The notes under the pieces were generated by a model. That model had not been told where the DNA came from. It worked only from the letters and a program-made list of their open reading frames with translations, and did no database searches. Of a stretch of 60,000 bases of DNA, positions 1-12,100 are shown one piece after another (position 1 is the first letter of the stretch; each line of letters starts with the position of its first letter). The stretch spans positions 27,183,244 to 27,243,243 of the forward strand of contig CM022670.1 of NCBI GenBank assembly GCA_012295275.1. Reading direction: 5' to 3'. The position numbers were made by a program, and so were the translations under genes. This DNA is from Chrysomallon squamiferum. Lineage: Eukaryota; Mollusca; Gastropoda; Neomphalida; Peltospiridae.

Positions 1-218
1 GTGTATGTGTGTTTTAGTAAATGAAATTAAAAAAGGAAATATACTTTTGGAAATATATTCCAGAGATGTTTTACTAAATATCTCAAGATATGCATTTCAG
101 ACTTAGAAAGCAAACTCATATATGCTAACAGTTCTTTAATTTCTCCTATAGCCTAACCTTTCAACTCATCAACTGATGACTTTTTATACTGATAATAACT
201 TCAATATGTTAATCTTAC

Positions 219-3200
219 CCTTTCACCTGTCTAACAAAGCTTTCCAGTTTTCTAGTTGTTGTTACAGCTTCAAAAGTAGCTCTTTTTGGAGTCCCATATG
301 CACCAATATCAACATACATCTCATCTTCATTTCCACGAGGATGCACCATACCAGGGTTATCGAACAACATAAAAGGACAAAGCCAGAGAGGATACAGCTA
401 GAAAAACCAATGAAAATTTGTGAATCATTTCTTTTTTAATAGTCACCTTTTTGTTTATTTCTAACAAATTTCTGGCAGAGTAAGAGTAATAAAAAAAAAA
501 ATAAAAAAATAGAGCCAGAGAATGTAACAGGACAGGAAGAAGACAAGTATCACCTATATTATTACGTTTATGCTCAGAATGTTTATCTCTCACAAAAGTA
601 ATATAATATTAAAAAACAATATGCACATAATGAAACATTAACATACCAAAAAAGCATTGCATTACATAAAAACTTAAAATAAAATAAAAACATGTACTGT
701 GTTTGCCTACAAATAATGGATTATCAAAAATTTAGAAACATAATAAAATATTTGACAGTGAGTTAAAACCAACATTCAGCTCCTGGTGAAAGATCTGCAG
801 TCCAGCCTCTAATGTTTTCAAAGGAATCAGCATATCCTGAATAATCTGATATTTCTCATACATCTTCTTTATTGTCTCTCCTTGAGTAAGTTTCAGAAGA
901 GAAATCTTTGGCGGCATCAACCAGCCAAAGAGGTATCGAAAAATGAAATTATTGCCAAAGGGGATGATATCCTGTTAAAAGACAGGAATTTTAAGAAATA
1001 TAAAAATTACAATTCCAAACATGTTTCAAGAAAAACTAGTACAAGAGTAAAACTAATAAAATGAATGATTATACACTGATTCCTTACAAAGAAATAAAAG
1101 AATTTCATAAGAAACATTTTTGATAGTCACAGAAGTTTTCTAACTGAATTAGAAATGAATGTATTTAGGAAATCCTAGGTCTTCATTTTTCAAATGACAA
1201 CCATCTCAGAATGAGATGAGTTTTTGTTATTTTTAAAAAAAATTTCACCAAATGAAAATAAGAGAATGAATTACCTGTAATTCCCAGAAAATACTGCGTG
1301 TATGTCTGTGATAATAATGATTCAGAGGAATATATTCTGTAGCTGGGCCTGACTTCAAGAAACCTTCCACATGCTTAAAGAACCATGGTTTCCAGAACCT
1401 GCCAACAGAATTGATCTAAAGAAAAATATAAATAATAAAAAAATAATAATCATAATAAATAACATTTAGTAGTTTTTATAAAGTCAGATAAATGATCTAT
1501 AGAATAATGAATAATTCATTTCCACAATACCTAAAAAGTTTCTTTGTTCAAAACAAATCACACATAAATCAGGAAAACAATTTTATCAACAAACAAAAAA
1601 TGAGAAGAGAAAAAAGAAGAAAGCTGGTTACATTCAATGACAATGTCAATAGGCACATCATCTACAACATTTTTAAAACTTTATTATCAAGAAACATACA
1701 TGGTTTTCAAACTTTCTCAGCAAGAGGGGATTTTAATAGGAGGAAACACCTTTACTGGTTAAATATTAAATATTTATGTTTACAGACTATTACTAGCATT
1801 TATCAGTTTCATTGCTAAATTCATGTGTAACAACATGAAGTAAATGCTTTAACAAGATCACAAACATTGAATATTTGAATAACTATTGCTTTGATAAAGT
1901 CCACATAGGAAAGTATTTGTATCAATATACATCACCTTCTTTTAATGTAGATTATCATCATAAAATATCTAAACAAATTAATTAAGACTTAAAAGAATTA
2001 TTTCAATGTTGAAATTAGTAAAATGAAATTAAAAATATACATGTATTTCAAAAGAAGACGTATGTATCTGTATCTATCTATCTATCCATCTGCCAGTGGT
2101 CTCCCCAGCATTTGTGAAAGGGATGGTGGGAATTGGTATAATTGGTGCACGTTAAACAAAGAGATGGTACAGAAAACATTCAGGGTACAAGTACTTTGAA
2201 CAATGTTCAAATAACTTGTTGTAAAAATACTCCTATAAATAATTGCATCAACTATTAACAAGTTTATTTTATTTGCAATTAAATAAAATCATAGTTTCTG
2301 TTGCTGGGGAATTTTGTCTGGTTGTTCTGTGAATTATATTCTTTACATGAATATATTTATATAAAATAATATACATATATATACAGATATTGTAACTGTC
2401 TGTCTATATTGTATATACATGTGTGTCTGTGTGTGAAATGTGAGATCATTTTTGTATCTAGGATAACATAATTATTATACAGTTGCATGCTAAAAACTTG
2501 GTGGTGATTATTGAAATTCATGCACAATAATATATATATATATATAAACCTGCTTTACATATTTTACATACGTTTCTAATTAATCAGTAATTTTCAATAA
2601 AATACATTAAATTTAGATCTGTATTTGAAGTTGTTGTTTTTTTTAATAAAAGAGAGATAAGTATATTTTGTGTAGCAGCTGCCACCTGCTGCCTTTCAAT
2701 TCATACAAATAGTGACAAATAAAAGTGTTAATTTTTATATTTTTTTACATATCAGTTATACACATCATACATTTATGGATTCTTATCTATTTCTGCTTAT
2801 CTGTTTCATGTAGGTACAGGCAGGCAAATTTTTTCTGACTTTAATTTCACATAATATGCACATAATTTCTTACTTTAATTTCACATAAAATGAAAGCTGT
2901 TGCAAAAAGATTGAAAACACAAAAAATTATGACTATCTCCAGCTGTTCAAAAAATATATGCAAATCACTACGACAGGTCTTTGGTCGGTTTTCAGCCCTA
3001 TTTTGGCTAATTAGCAGAAAGGGGTACTTTGGCCAACTGTAGTTTGAAAAGTAATTGACACAAAAGGCTGAAAATCAACAAGAGAGGTGGGAATTCGTTT
3101 ATTTCAGAGCACGATATTGCTACACATGTGCAATAATGTATTCGCTAAAAGTAGGAATATTGAAGAAAACCATACAGCCAACAAGTTATTAAAAATATAA

Positions 3201-6200
3201 ACAACATATAAATATAATCATTTTAAACAGCATCAGACCTTTCTAGCTGTACATAAAATCTACGGCGATTTCAGTCTGTAGAAAATGTAACTTAATGGCG
3301 ATTTCACTAAGCACGTGCTACTTTCAAATGCAGAGCTTCTTTTTGCCAAAGAAGATACACCATAGTATCACACTTTGTTTGAAAGGTAATTGAATGATCT
3401 TTCATTTGATCCCATGAACATAGGTTTTACCATCAGCCATTTTTTTCAAAATTGGTTGAAAAAGTACATTTTTGGACACAACTTTTGGTATAAGCCATTG
3501 CCAGTGACGACATGCATGTGGTTAGGAAGATTGAACTTTGACTCTGAAGCCATTTTGGCAAAAACAAGCCAGGCGTTTGTAGAGTGACACCATTTTAGTT
3601 TTTTTTTACTCCACACTGTTAATTGCTGACCATGGGCGCCGAATTGCGTTTACCCCCACCGCGTTTAACACTAGTACAAAGAACTGATTCAACATACAAC
3701 AAAAACAACACAATTTAAAAGAGCATTAATGATAATTATTTCCATGTATTTGTTTTTTATGTTAGGATTTAAAGAAGGGATTTGGGAATGGAGGAAAATG
3801 GACAAAATCTGAACTTTTAACTGCTTCAACCAATTATATCAGCTAGGCTGCCAGTACCTATACTATGATCTGTTATATGTAGAAAAAAAATTCAACATAC
3901 CTTATTCCTTTCCGGTTTGTCTGTCATATTGGCTATCATAATAACACCTTCATTTTCTGAGAAAACCAGTCCTTCTACAAACTGATTACCAACGTCTTTC
4001 GTTACTTGATTTATAAACATAGTCAACGTGTCCGCTTTTGTATATGTTGGTAGATATTCAACTCTCACATATTTCTTGGCAGGTATAATTTTAAGTTCAG
4101 CAGCGACAAGAAATCCAAGGGTACCATATGACCATGGCACTGAATAAAACAGGTTAGAATTTTCTGTCTGGAAAAAAAGAGGAGAAAAAAAAATAATAGA
4201 AAAAGCCTCTGAGATATATATAGAGAGAGAGCCAAGAAAAGTATGCCTGTATTACAGGTGTCCCCCTCCTTAAAGGGACAATTTTACAGACAATTCTGTT
4301 GAAAATATTTACAATCTGTATTCACATCCTCCACAAACAGGCACTGTCATACAAGCATCATATTTTCTCTGAAAAGACAAATGCAAACATACTGTGTTCA
4401 TTGATGAATGTTAACAAAACATTTTGTATGTCGCTCATAAAATTCATTATAAGCATTAGATTTTACAAAAAATGTGTCTGAAAATCCAAAACAGCACCAA
4501 TTTGTGACAGCCAAGTCATTTTTCAACCTCAAAAGTCCATTAAACATAATTATGTATGGGATGATGTTGAATCATCAAAAGTATGTACCAAATTGGGTGA
4601 ATTCAGTTTGCTGGAAATAAGTGATGCCATCTTTAGAAATATTCTATAAAGCTGCAGTAAAACAATAAAATTATTTATTTTGGAGAAAAAAATCACATGA
4701 TAGTTCACTTTATCAACAGAATAACAACTGAAAAAATGCTGTCCATGTCTTTGTTTAGTAGATGTCCACTGATCTAAGGGACATACCCACTAAAAAAACT
4801 TTTGGTTTTCCTGGTAGGTGGCCACTCATCTCAGGGGCTACTAAAGATATGTTTCACTGTACATCTATGTATGTATGTATACACAGAGAGAAAGTGGGGA
4901 GTGAGGTGAACTATTATTTTTTCCCTCAATGAATCAATGACAGAACAGTTCTCATGTGTAGATATATTTTCTAAATGAGTATGTTAACTAATATAAATGG
5001 CTGAGAACCCCAAAGAAATGAGTTTAGATGATATAGTGATAGATGTTAATAAGAACCAACAGAGCCCATCCAGTGTGCGATTAACATATCTCTCATTTAT
5101 CTGCACTCATGAACAATTGTTTAAGGACTATTTCTAAATTATTTACATAAGTTAATATAAAAAAATTGACACCTGTTATCTCAAAAACAGTGTAATGTGT
5201 GTTAGATTAACACTTCAGATTGTCAATTTCATTCTTTTTTCACTAAGTTGTTTTTGTAAAATAGATTTTAGTCTTTTGACAAGCTAATTTACAAGTGCGT
5301 CAAGGACTGAATATCACATGTCATATGTGATGTGTGTGTGTGTGATAGGCAGATGGGGAATAACTGGTTACTGATTTAAGACATCAGCTTTATTCTGTGA
5401 AGGATAGAATGGCTTAAGTAGCAAGCCTCTTTCTAGCAGCTTTTGCTCTTTCATAAACTGTATGTCTTAAGTCAGTAACCAGTTATTTCTTTCATCAAAA
5501 ACAATTTATTTTTGAAAGTAAATATATTTTCAAAATGGTCTTTTAAGGCAATGTGCAGTAGTAAATTAATTTTTTTAGAATATCTAAAGAAAACAAGTTT
5601 AATGGATAGTAAATGATAAATACTATTTTCTGCTACAAATTTCATTAGAGAGGGACAATTTTTAGCAGAAGTGTACATGCTATATATGTTAACAATGCAA
5701 ACTAGAGATGTTATTGGACATGCTTATTAAGTTAAAAAATATTTTTTTTTTAAAGTTGTTATTTGTGTGTTCTTTTCAGCAATCTACCTTCAGGCATTTT
5801 CAGAGAAAATGAATGCAAATGTAAATGGATAGTGTTACTAAATACATTTTTAATGCTTAAAAAAAAAAAAAAAAATCCCTTGTTTTTAATGAAATTGAGG
5901 TGTGGGATCTGTAAGTAAATATGTTTAGGAATGTATATCTGCAAAAAACAAAAAAAATCATTAAAATGACTCAAATTTCATATTTTCTACTGCTGCACAG
6001 TGCATCAAAATATAAAGCCGCAATTAAAAACTTGTATATATATATGTATATATAGGTAAATAACAAGCAATTTATCAAAGTAAAAAAGGTTCCACTGCAA
6101 AAGGCTATATATTTACAGGCTCATACATGAGTTCTTTTTACCTTTGAACATTTTACCAGGCTTCCATCTGCCACAACCAGTTCAAAGGATTCACATATGT

Positions 6201-8482
6201 TCTGAAACAACCCATACTTATGAGATGATGTTTCAATTCCAACACCCATTATCAAACCTCCTAAAAAAAAATTAAAAAAGAGAAATAAATGAAAAAAATA
6301 AATAAATAAAATAAAAATATTAACAAAATTAAATTAAAAATAAAAAATGAATAAGAAAAGAAAAGCCAATAAAATTGGAGTTTTAACCTTTAACATTTCA
6401 CTAAACTATAAAAGCAAAGAAAATATGAAATAGGAAGCAAAAAAATGTGGTTGAAATATTCAAACATTTTAGAAGATTTTTGAAAGAATTATTTCAATAT
6501 TTAAATCAGAAAAATGAAATTAAAATATATACATGTATTTCAGACATTTGCTATGATTCACAATAGTAATTTTGATCAAGATCAATTTAAACTGTAATAA
6601 AAAATATGAAAGTAAAACCCACAAAAAATATATGTAGAATTAAATATTACTAATAAAGAAAAAAAGAAAGTGCATCTTCATTGAAACAAAAAAAATATAA
6701 GTCAATGATGTTAACTGGATAAACATGCATGCCTCAAATCTGAAAATAAACAAACCAACAGTCAGATCATCAAGTTCGGGCAGCACAGGTAATGTCCAAC
6801 CAAGAGGATTTAAAAATGAAGTAATCTGACCCATGTTGACCAGTGGCTCAACTCTGACCACTTTTCTTTCTATGCTGATGTCCAAAATATCAATCATATT
6901 AATTTTGATGTTTTTGAAGGTCTTCTTGTACCCACTGTGGTGTAATGAAATGTTCATCCACCCTGGCCTTGCAGTACACATGGGAAGCTCTGCTCCACTG
7001 TCCCGCCACTCCCGTACCTTGAAATACAAGATGATTTTGTTATACATTTTGTTAATAAACTACCAAAAATCAGATACATTCAGCTATAATTCTCAGAAGT
7101 GCTTATTATTATTATTTTGTAATTTTATTTAATGTTGTTTTTCTTTCATTATTATTATTATTTTTAGCAAAATACAGTATTCTACATTCAAAAAAGCCCC
7201 AAACTCATTGTTATGGTCATTTATTTGGCTTCCAGAAAAGCAGTTGTTTTTAATGCTTGCTGGCTCTGAATGTTGATGGCTTTAGTGTGGTTGATTGCTC
7301 ATCTATTTTATTTTAATTGTCTTGGTGTACAGGTTTCACATCAGTTGCAGTTTGAGAGCTGCTTGTACACTTGGTTCTAAGTATTGTAATTTAATACCCA
7401 TGTCTATAAGATCAGCTGAAATGCAATTTTCTAGGGGAAAACTGAAAACAATACATTTTGTTCTTGGTATATCAAAAAATGTAATATTATTTATGACACT
7501 TTAAAACCAGACAATCCAGAATTCGAGGTCCCTCAACTCCCAAGTTTGCCTGATAAATGGTCCAGTACATATATTATTATTTGTTTGCTTCTTTAGTATT
7601 TAATTTATAATTGTACATGAAAAAATGCTTTGCCTTTCCTTCTGGTAAAAAAGAAGTTGGCTTAAAAAAAAAAATGTCATTTAAACAATCATATAATATA
7701 TTAATTTTAAAGTTGCCTCTTACATTTTGTGAACTGGCATACTTTTGATGATTAATAATTATCAGATATTATTATAGTCACTATTTAATATTCACCCATT
7801 ACTGTGATTTATTTTATTATTGTTATCAATGTGTTTTTGTTTTTGTTTTGTTGTTGTTTTGGGGGAGGGTATTTTTTTTATTATTAATATTATTATTATT
7901 ATTGTTTTTTTTTTTTTTTATTGGTTTTCTTGCTTTATTTAGGGAGAGAGGGTTTTGGGTTTTTTGGGGGGGTTTTCACTACAATTAATGTAAAATACTT
8001 TGTTACAAACAGGATCTCCTGCTAATAGTTATTTAACTGTTGTATAAATCTGATTCAACAATTAAAATAAAATTAATTAATTAAAACAATTAATTAAAGA
8101 ATTATTAAATAAATTTATTGTCAATTAGTCGAATTATGGTTCACTTATCACTGATAATATCAGGGGTTTTTTTTTTTTTGTTTTTTTTTTTTTTATTAAT
8201 TATTTAAAATAATAATAATAATAAAACAACAATACAAACCTGACGCTGAACATCTTGTACTCTCACTCCATGTAACTGAGGGGCTGAATTTAGTTTGAAA
8301 GTAACATAATGTCTTACATACATAAGGAGATTGTAGAAAAACGAAATCGGCAACAGAAACAAACAAACAAAAATCCATCTGTAGTTAAGCAGAATATACT
8401 CTAAACCTTTATATTTCAGCCACGAAAGTGATATAACAGCAGGCACCGCAAAATACATAAAATCATTAAAAGACAACGCCAT
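219..8482 (-). CDS. DHCR24: Delta(24)-sterol reductase (DHCR24/seladin-1), 3' end off the window
   Basis: FAD-dependent reductase of the sterol side-chain C24 double bond (desmosterol to cholesterol), anchored in the ER membrane. Exons in gene order: 8482-8240, 7017-6756, 6260-6142, 4167-3901, 1415-1275, 971-774, 397-219; all introns are GT-AG and all phases agree. They encode about 470 residues; the vertebrate protein has about 516, so one last exon of about 45 codons should lie beyond the left edge. Seen: a hydrophobic N-terminus with [11 protein letters not shown] (about residues 35-45); VREWRDSG opening exon 2; [20 protein letters not shown] across the exon 2/3 join (FAD-binding PCMH domain); [93 protein letters not shown]; and [10 protein letters not shown]. 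The donor after 774 (AAT/GTTGGT) is weak but gives ELNLYPLW, as the family needs. The start ATG at 8482 gives the expected N-terminal length. It is divergent from UHRF1. Confidence 0.95.
1991..2051. repeat. Short dispersed repeat, first copy
   Basis: It shares AAAGAATTATTTCAAT, AAAATGAAATTAAAA and ATACATGTATTTCA, in the same order, with 6480-6544. Both copies are in DHCR24 introns. The family is not recognised. Confidence 0.45.
2940..3660. mobile_element. Block of atypical composition in a DHCR24 intron, possible old transposon
   Basis: This stretch is less AT-rich than the rest of the 2.5-kb intron. It holds a near-identical direct repeat (GTTTGAAAAGTAATTGA at about 3041 and GTTTGAAAGGTAATTGA at about 3379) and two GGCGATTTCA motifs. 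No transposase similarity or clear ends were seen. Confidence 0.2.
5359..5487. repeat. Inverted repeat, 26-bp arms, possible small MITE
   Basis: The arm at 5359-5384 and the arm at 5462-5487 are reverse complements with one mismatch (AATAACTGGTTACTGATTTA in the left arm). A weaker match continues inward. The loop is 77 bp. It lies in a DHCR24 intron; no clear target-site duplication was seen. Confidence 0.6.
6480..6544. repeat. Short dispersed repeat, second copy
   Basis: Same order and orientation as 1991-2051, with a few substitutions. It may mark a longer degraded element. Confidence 0.45.
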
Positions 8483-9130
8483 CGTTGTTGTCAGTCTCCT
8501 CGAATATCAGGCCACCAAATCAGCCAACATAATGAACTGGATCTCTTACAAAAAAGGCGACTTCTGCAAATGAAAACTGAAAATGGTTTACATTTGTTAT
8601 TAATTGTTATTTATTTAAATGTTTCATTAAATACAGTTTGTATACTTTTTTTATATATATATATATAAGTAAAACTTACAACAAACTTGTTTAATGAGTT
8701 AACATTTTTCTTTCCTATCTCAAAAATGCGTCTCAGAAGTTTGAAACCTAAACTGGTTTGATACACTCCAAATAAAAAGTTAACAGGATCGAAATGGGAT
8801 GTGATTAGTTTTTGATATTTAATTATTCGTATCATTATTTTTATTATTTTATTTCTTTTCGGACTTTAATTAGTATGCTTATTCCTGGGACTTTTTGTTT
8901 TATTTACATTGTTTGTTTTTTGCCGATACCCTTCAGATGAACAAACTGTTTAAGAATCCTTTTGCCGTTAATAACAATTTCGTATTTTCGTTCACTTCCA
9001 AATATAAACTAGAACCATGTGATCTGATTTCCCGCCACTTTATTCAGTTGTGAAGGGTTAATAAAAAAAATAAAAAAGAAGCATTGGAACTTGACAGCTT
9101 TCTTAGTGTGCTCTATTTTTGTTTATCAGG
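8483..9130. promoter_or_regulatory. Shared upstream region of the divergent DHCR24 / UHRF1 pair
   Basis: About 650 bp separate the two start codons, which point away from each other, so both promoters and 5' UTRs must lie here or be reached through leader introns. The sequence just before the UHRF1 ATG (TTTATCAG/G ATG) looks like a splice acceptor, so UHRF1 may have an untranslated first exon in this stretch. No TATA box is convincing. An E2F-type site is listed separately. Confidence 0.55.
9028..9036 (+). promoter_or_regulatory. Candidate E2F site upstream of UHRF1
   Basis: TTTCCCGCC matches the E2F consensus TTTSSCGC and lies about 95 bp before the UHRF1 start codon. UHRF1 is a known S-phase, E2F-controlled gene in vertebrates. 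That this copy works is inference from one motif match in a short region. Confidence 0.4.
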
Positions 9131-12100
9131 ATGTGGATTCAAGTAAGAAGCATCGACGGTAAGAAGACAGTGAGAGTTGACAACTTATCAAAACTAACAA
9201 AAATCGAAGCACTGCGCGAGAGACTTGTTGACGAATTCGACGCACCAGCAGAAGCTCAACGACTATTCTTCCGGGGAAAGCAGGTAATCAATCGGCACGA
9301 TGTCATTTCATGAATATTTGGCTTTGTAAAATTAGTAATTGCATCATATAATGTTGATATTAACAATTTAATTTTAGTTATTTATTTGTTGTTTTTGTAA
9401 TTAATATTATTATCACGATTTATCATTCACGTGCAATACTAATAATAGTAACACAATCGATTGTTTTAAATTTACTCAGTCACTGAGTTACTCAAGTAAC
9501 AACTTAATGTAAATACATTAATAGTGTTATTTATATTTATAAATTAAATTACACTAAGGTAACACTGTTAGTGTTACTCTGTAAAAGTGTTTTACAAACA
9601 TCTACTATCTGTCAATGCACTTTTTTCTTCTTTTTTTTTGAAATATTAGTGTTTAATGAGTTAAATCTCTGATACTGAGATAGACAAATACAAAATAAAT
9701 AAATGGCTATGAAATAAAAATACAAACAAGAAATTATAATATAAAATAACATAATTATTTTATTAATAATAATTATAAGCAAGACAGCTTAGTACAGAAA
9801 CTGTAAGCTGACTGAAATGAATGATAGACTTGATAAAATATATTAAAATGTTGCATACATAATCATGATAATGCCCCTTACTTGAGTAATAAAAAATTTA
9901 AAAAAGCACAATAAAACATCTGACTAGAAATGCAATAGTGAGTAGAAATAAACCTTTTTCTTTATAATGTTTACAAACTAAATTCCTTAACCACAACATA
10001 AAAGATAAAATATGACATACTTTTTAAAACTAATAATACATTTAGCATTTAATTTTGCTTATAATTAATATAAATATGCAGTAAAATATGCACTATGTTT
10101 TATCTTTAGTTTTTGAACATTTATTTTTTTTTTTCTTCTGAAATTACTTATTTTTCACTTGCAATAATATCTTTTTTCTTTTTTAGTTGGTTGATGGACA
10201 TTCATTATTTGACTACAATGTTGGTCTGAATGATCTTATACAAATTTTGACAAGAAAGTTACCTTTGAACAATGAAAAAAATGGTTATACAAGCAGTGGG
10301 GACGAAGGTAACTCATCTGACAAAGAAAATCAGAAGGTAATATGTTTATGTGTTCTGTGGTGGTACAATAAATAATGGTATAGTAAAATTCTTTGTATCT
10401 GTTGATTATTATTATAATTTTTATTGTTTGGCATAGTATGACTAAAAAATAAGACCATTACAAAAGTATATGAACACAGTTATTTCACTTTTTTTTTTTT
10501 TTTTTTTGACATTACAGGATACTTCAGATCCAGGGATTGAATTTTAATTTTGTTTTAGGGAAAGAAAATGTTGCCTTGGCTTCTATAAAAAAATATTATG
10601 GCACCAGGGCATCTTAAGTTTTATCACATTTTCATGAAAACAATTGATTTTGCCACATCTCCTATCTGTATTAAGTAAATAAACACTTTGAACCACTTGT
10701 ACCATAAAACAAAACATCTTTACAATTTTGCATATTTGGCACCTAATGAGTAACTTTCTGCTCTTTACACTTTCTTATGCTGTCCTGCTGTGGCATTTCT
10801 AGTCTACAAGTAAAGATAATGGCAATACCTAATTAATATAATGCTGATGTTCTTCCATGAAATATCATATGATTACCCAATACATCTGTGTCCATGATTT
10901 TGCCCCATGGAATCATGATCTATTGGAAAGACACAGAAGAAAATCACATAGAGCAGCCACAGCATTTTTATTTATCTTTTTTTATTATTATTGGTGTCAC
11001 TGCTGTTGTAAAATTCAAACTTGTTGAGTGAGTTGTTGGTGTGATGTGTATGTGATGGTATGTAATAAAATACACTCAGTGAAATGTATTTATTTATTTA
11101 TGTTTGTTTTTTAATGAAGAAGTTTTAATTTGATTATGTAAATAAGATACATTTTTATAATTTTATAATAATTTCAGCCACCGTCACCGGAATTACCCTC
11201 GACAACACTGGATGATGACATTCATGACAGTACTTACAAGGTCAGTCTAAATTAGGACATAAAGGAAAATGTAAACGTTACCTATCAGTTGTAACATTTA
11301 GCATCAGTGTAGGAACAAATAGAGTATATTGGTGTTTATATTTCTGTGTTTATGTCTATACATCTGCACATACACATGTATGTTTCTGAAGGTACATTAC
11401 ACTATAACAGTAAATAATTAACTTTGAAATTAAGCAATGTATTTTAAAAGGAAAAAGAAAATGTACTACTTTTCATTGAAACAAAATATGTCATTAAGTG
11501 ATTAACATTTGAGACTAAGAAATTCCATCATAAAATACATGCATACATACATTTATTTATTTAAAATTATTGTTTGATTTTTATTTGTAGCTGGGAGACA
11601 TAATTGATGCAATAGACACTTCAATAGGAGCCTGGTTTGAGGCTAAAATTGTAAAAATTACAAAAGCTTGTGAAAATCAACTTTCTGATGAAGAAGCTAG
11701 GAAACAGAAGGATGAGGATGGCAATAACAATCTTACTATTAGTGATAATACAGCAAATAGTAACCATAGCAACCAAATCAAATTAAGTGATTCAACATCA
11801 GCAGTGCAGAATACTGACAGAAAGGGAAATGAAAAAGATACTAATTTTCAGAACAAAGATAAAAATTCTAAAGAGAATTTAGAAAATGGTTGCATTAGTA
11901 ATCATAGTTGCTCAAATGGTGAAGAGTCTTCAAAATCAAAGCATGATGGAACACTAGAATGTCAGTTACCAGATAATGATCCATATTGGTATCATGTTAC
12001 ATATGAAGGGTTTGTATTTAAAACTTTGCAATAGACATATTTATTAAAAACTGAAATACAAATAATTTAACTTTTAAGGTTGTTATTTTATATTATTTTT

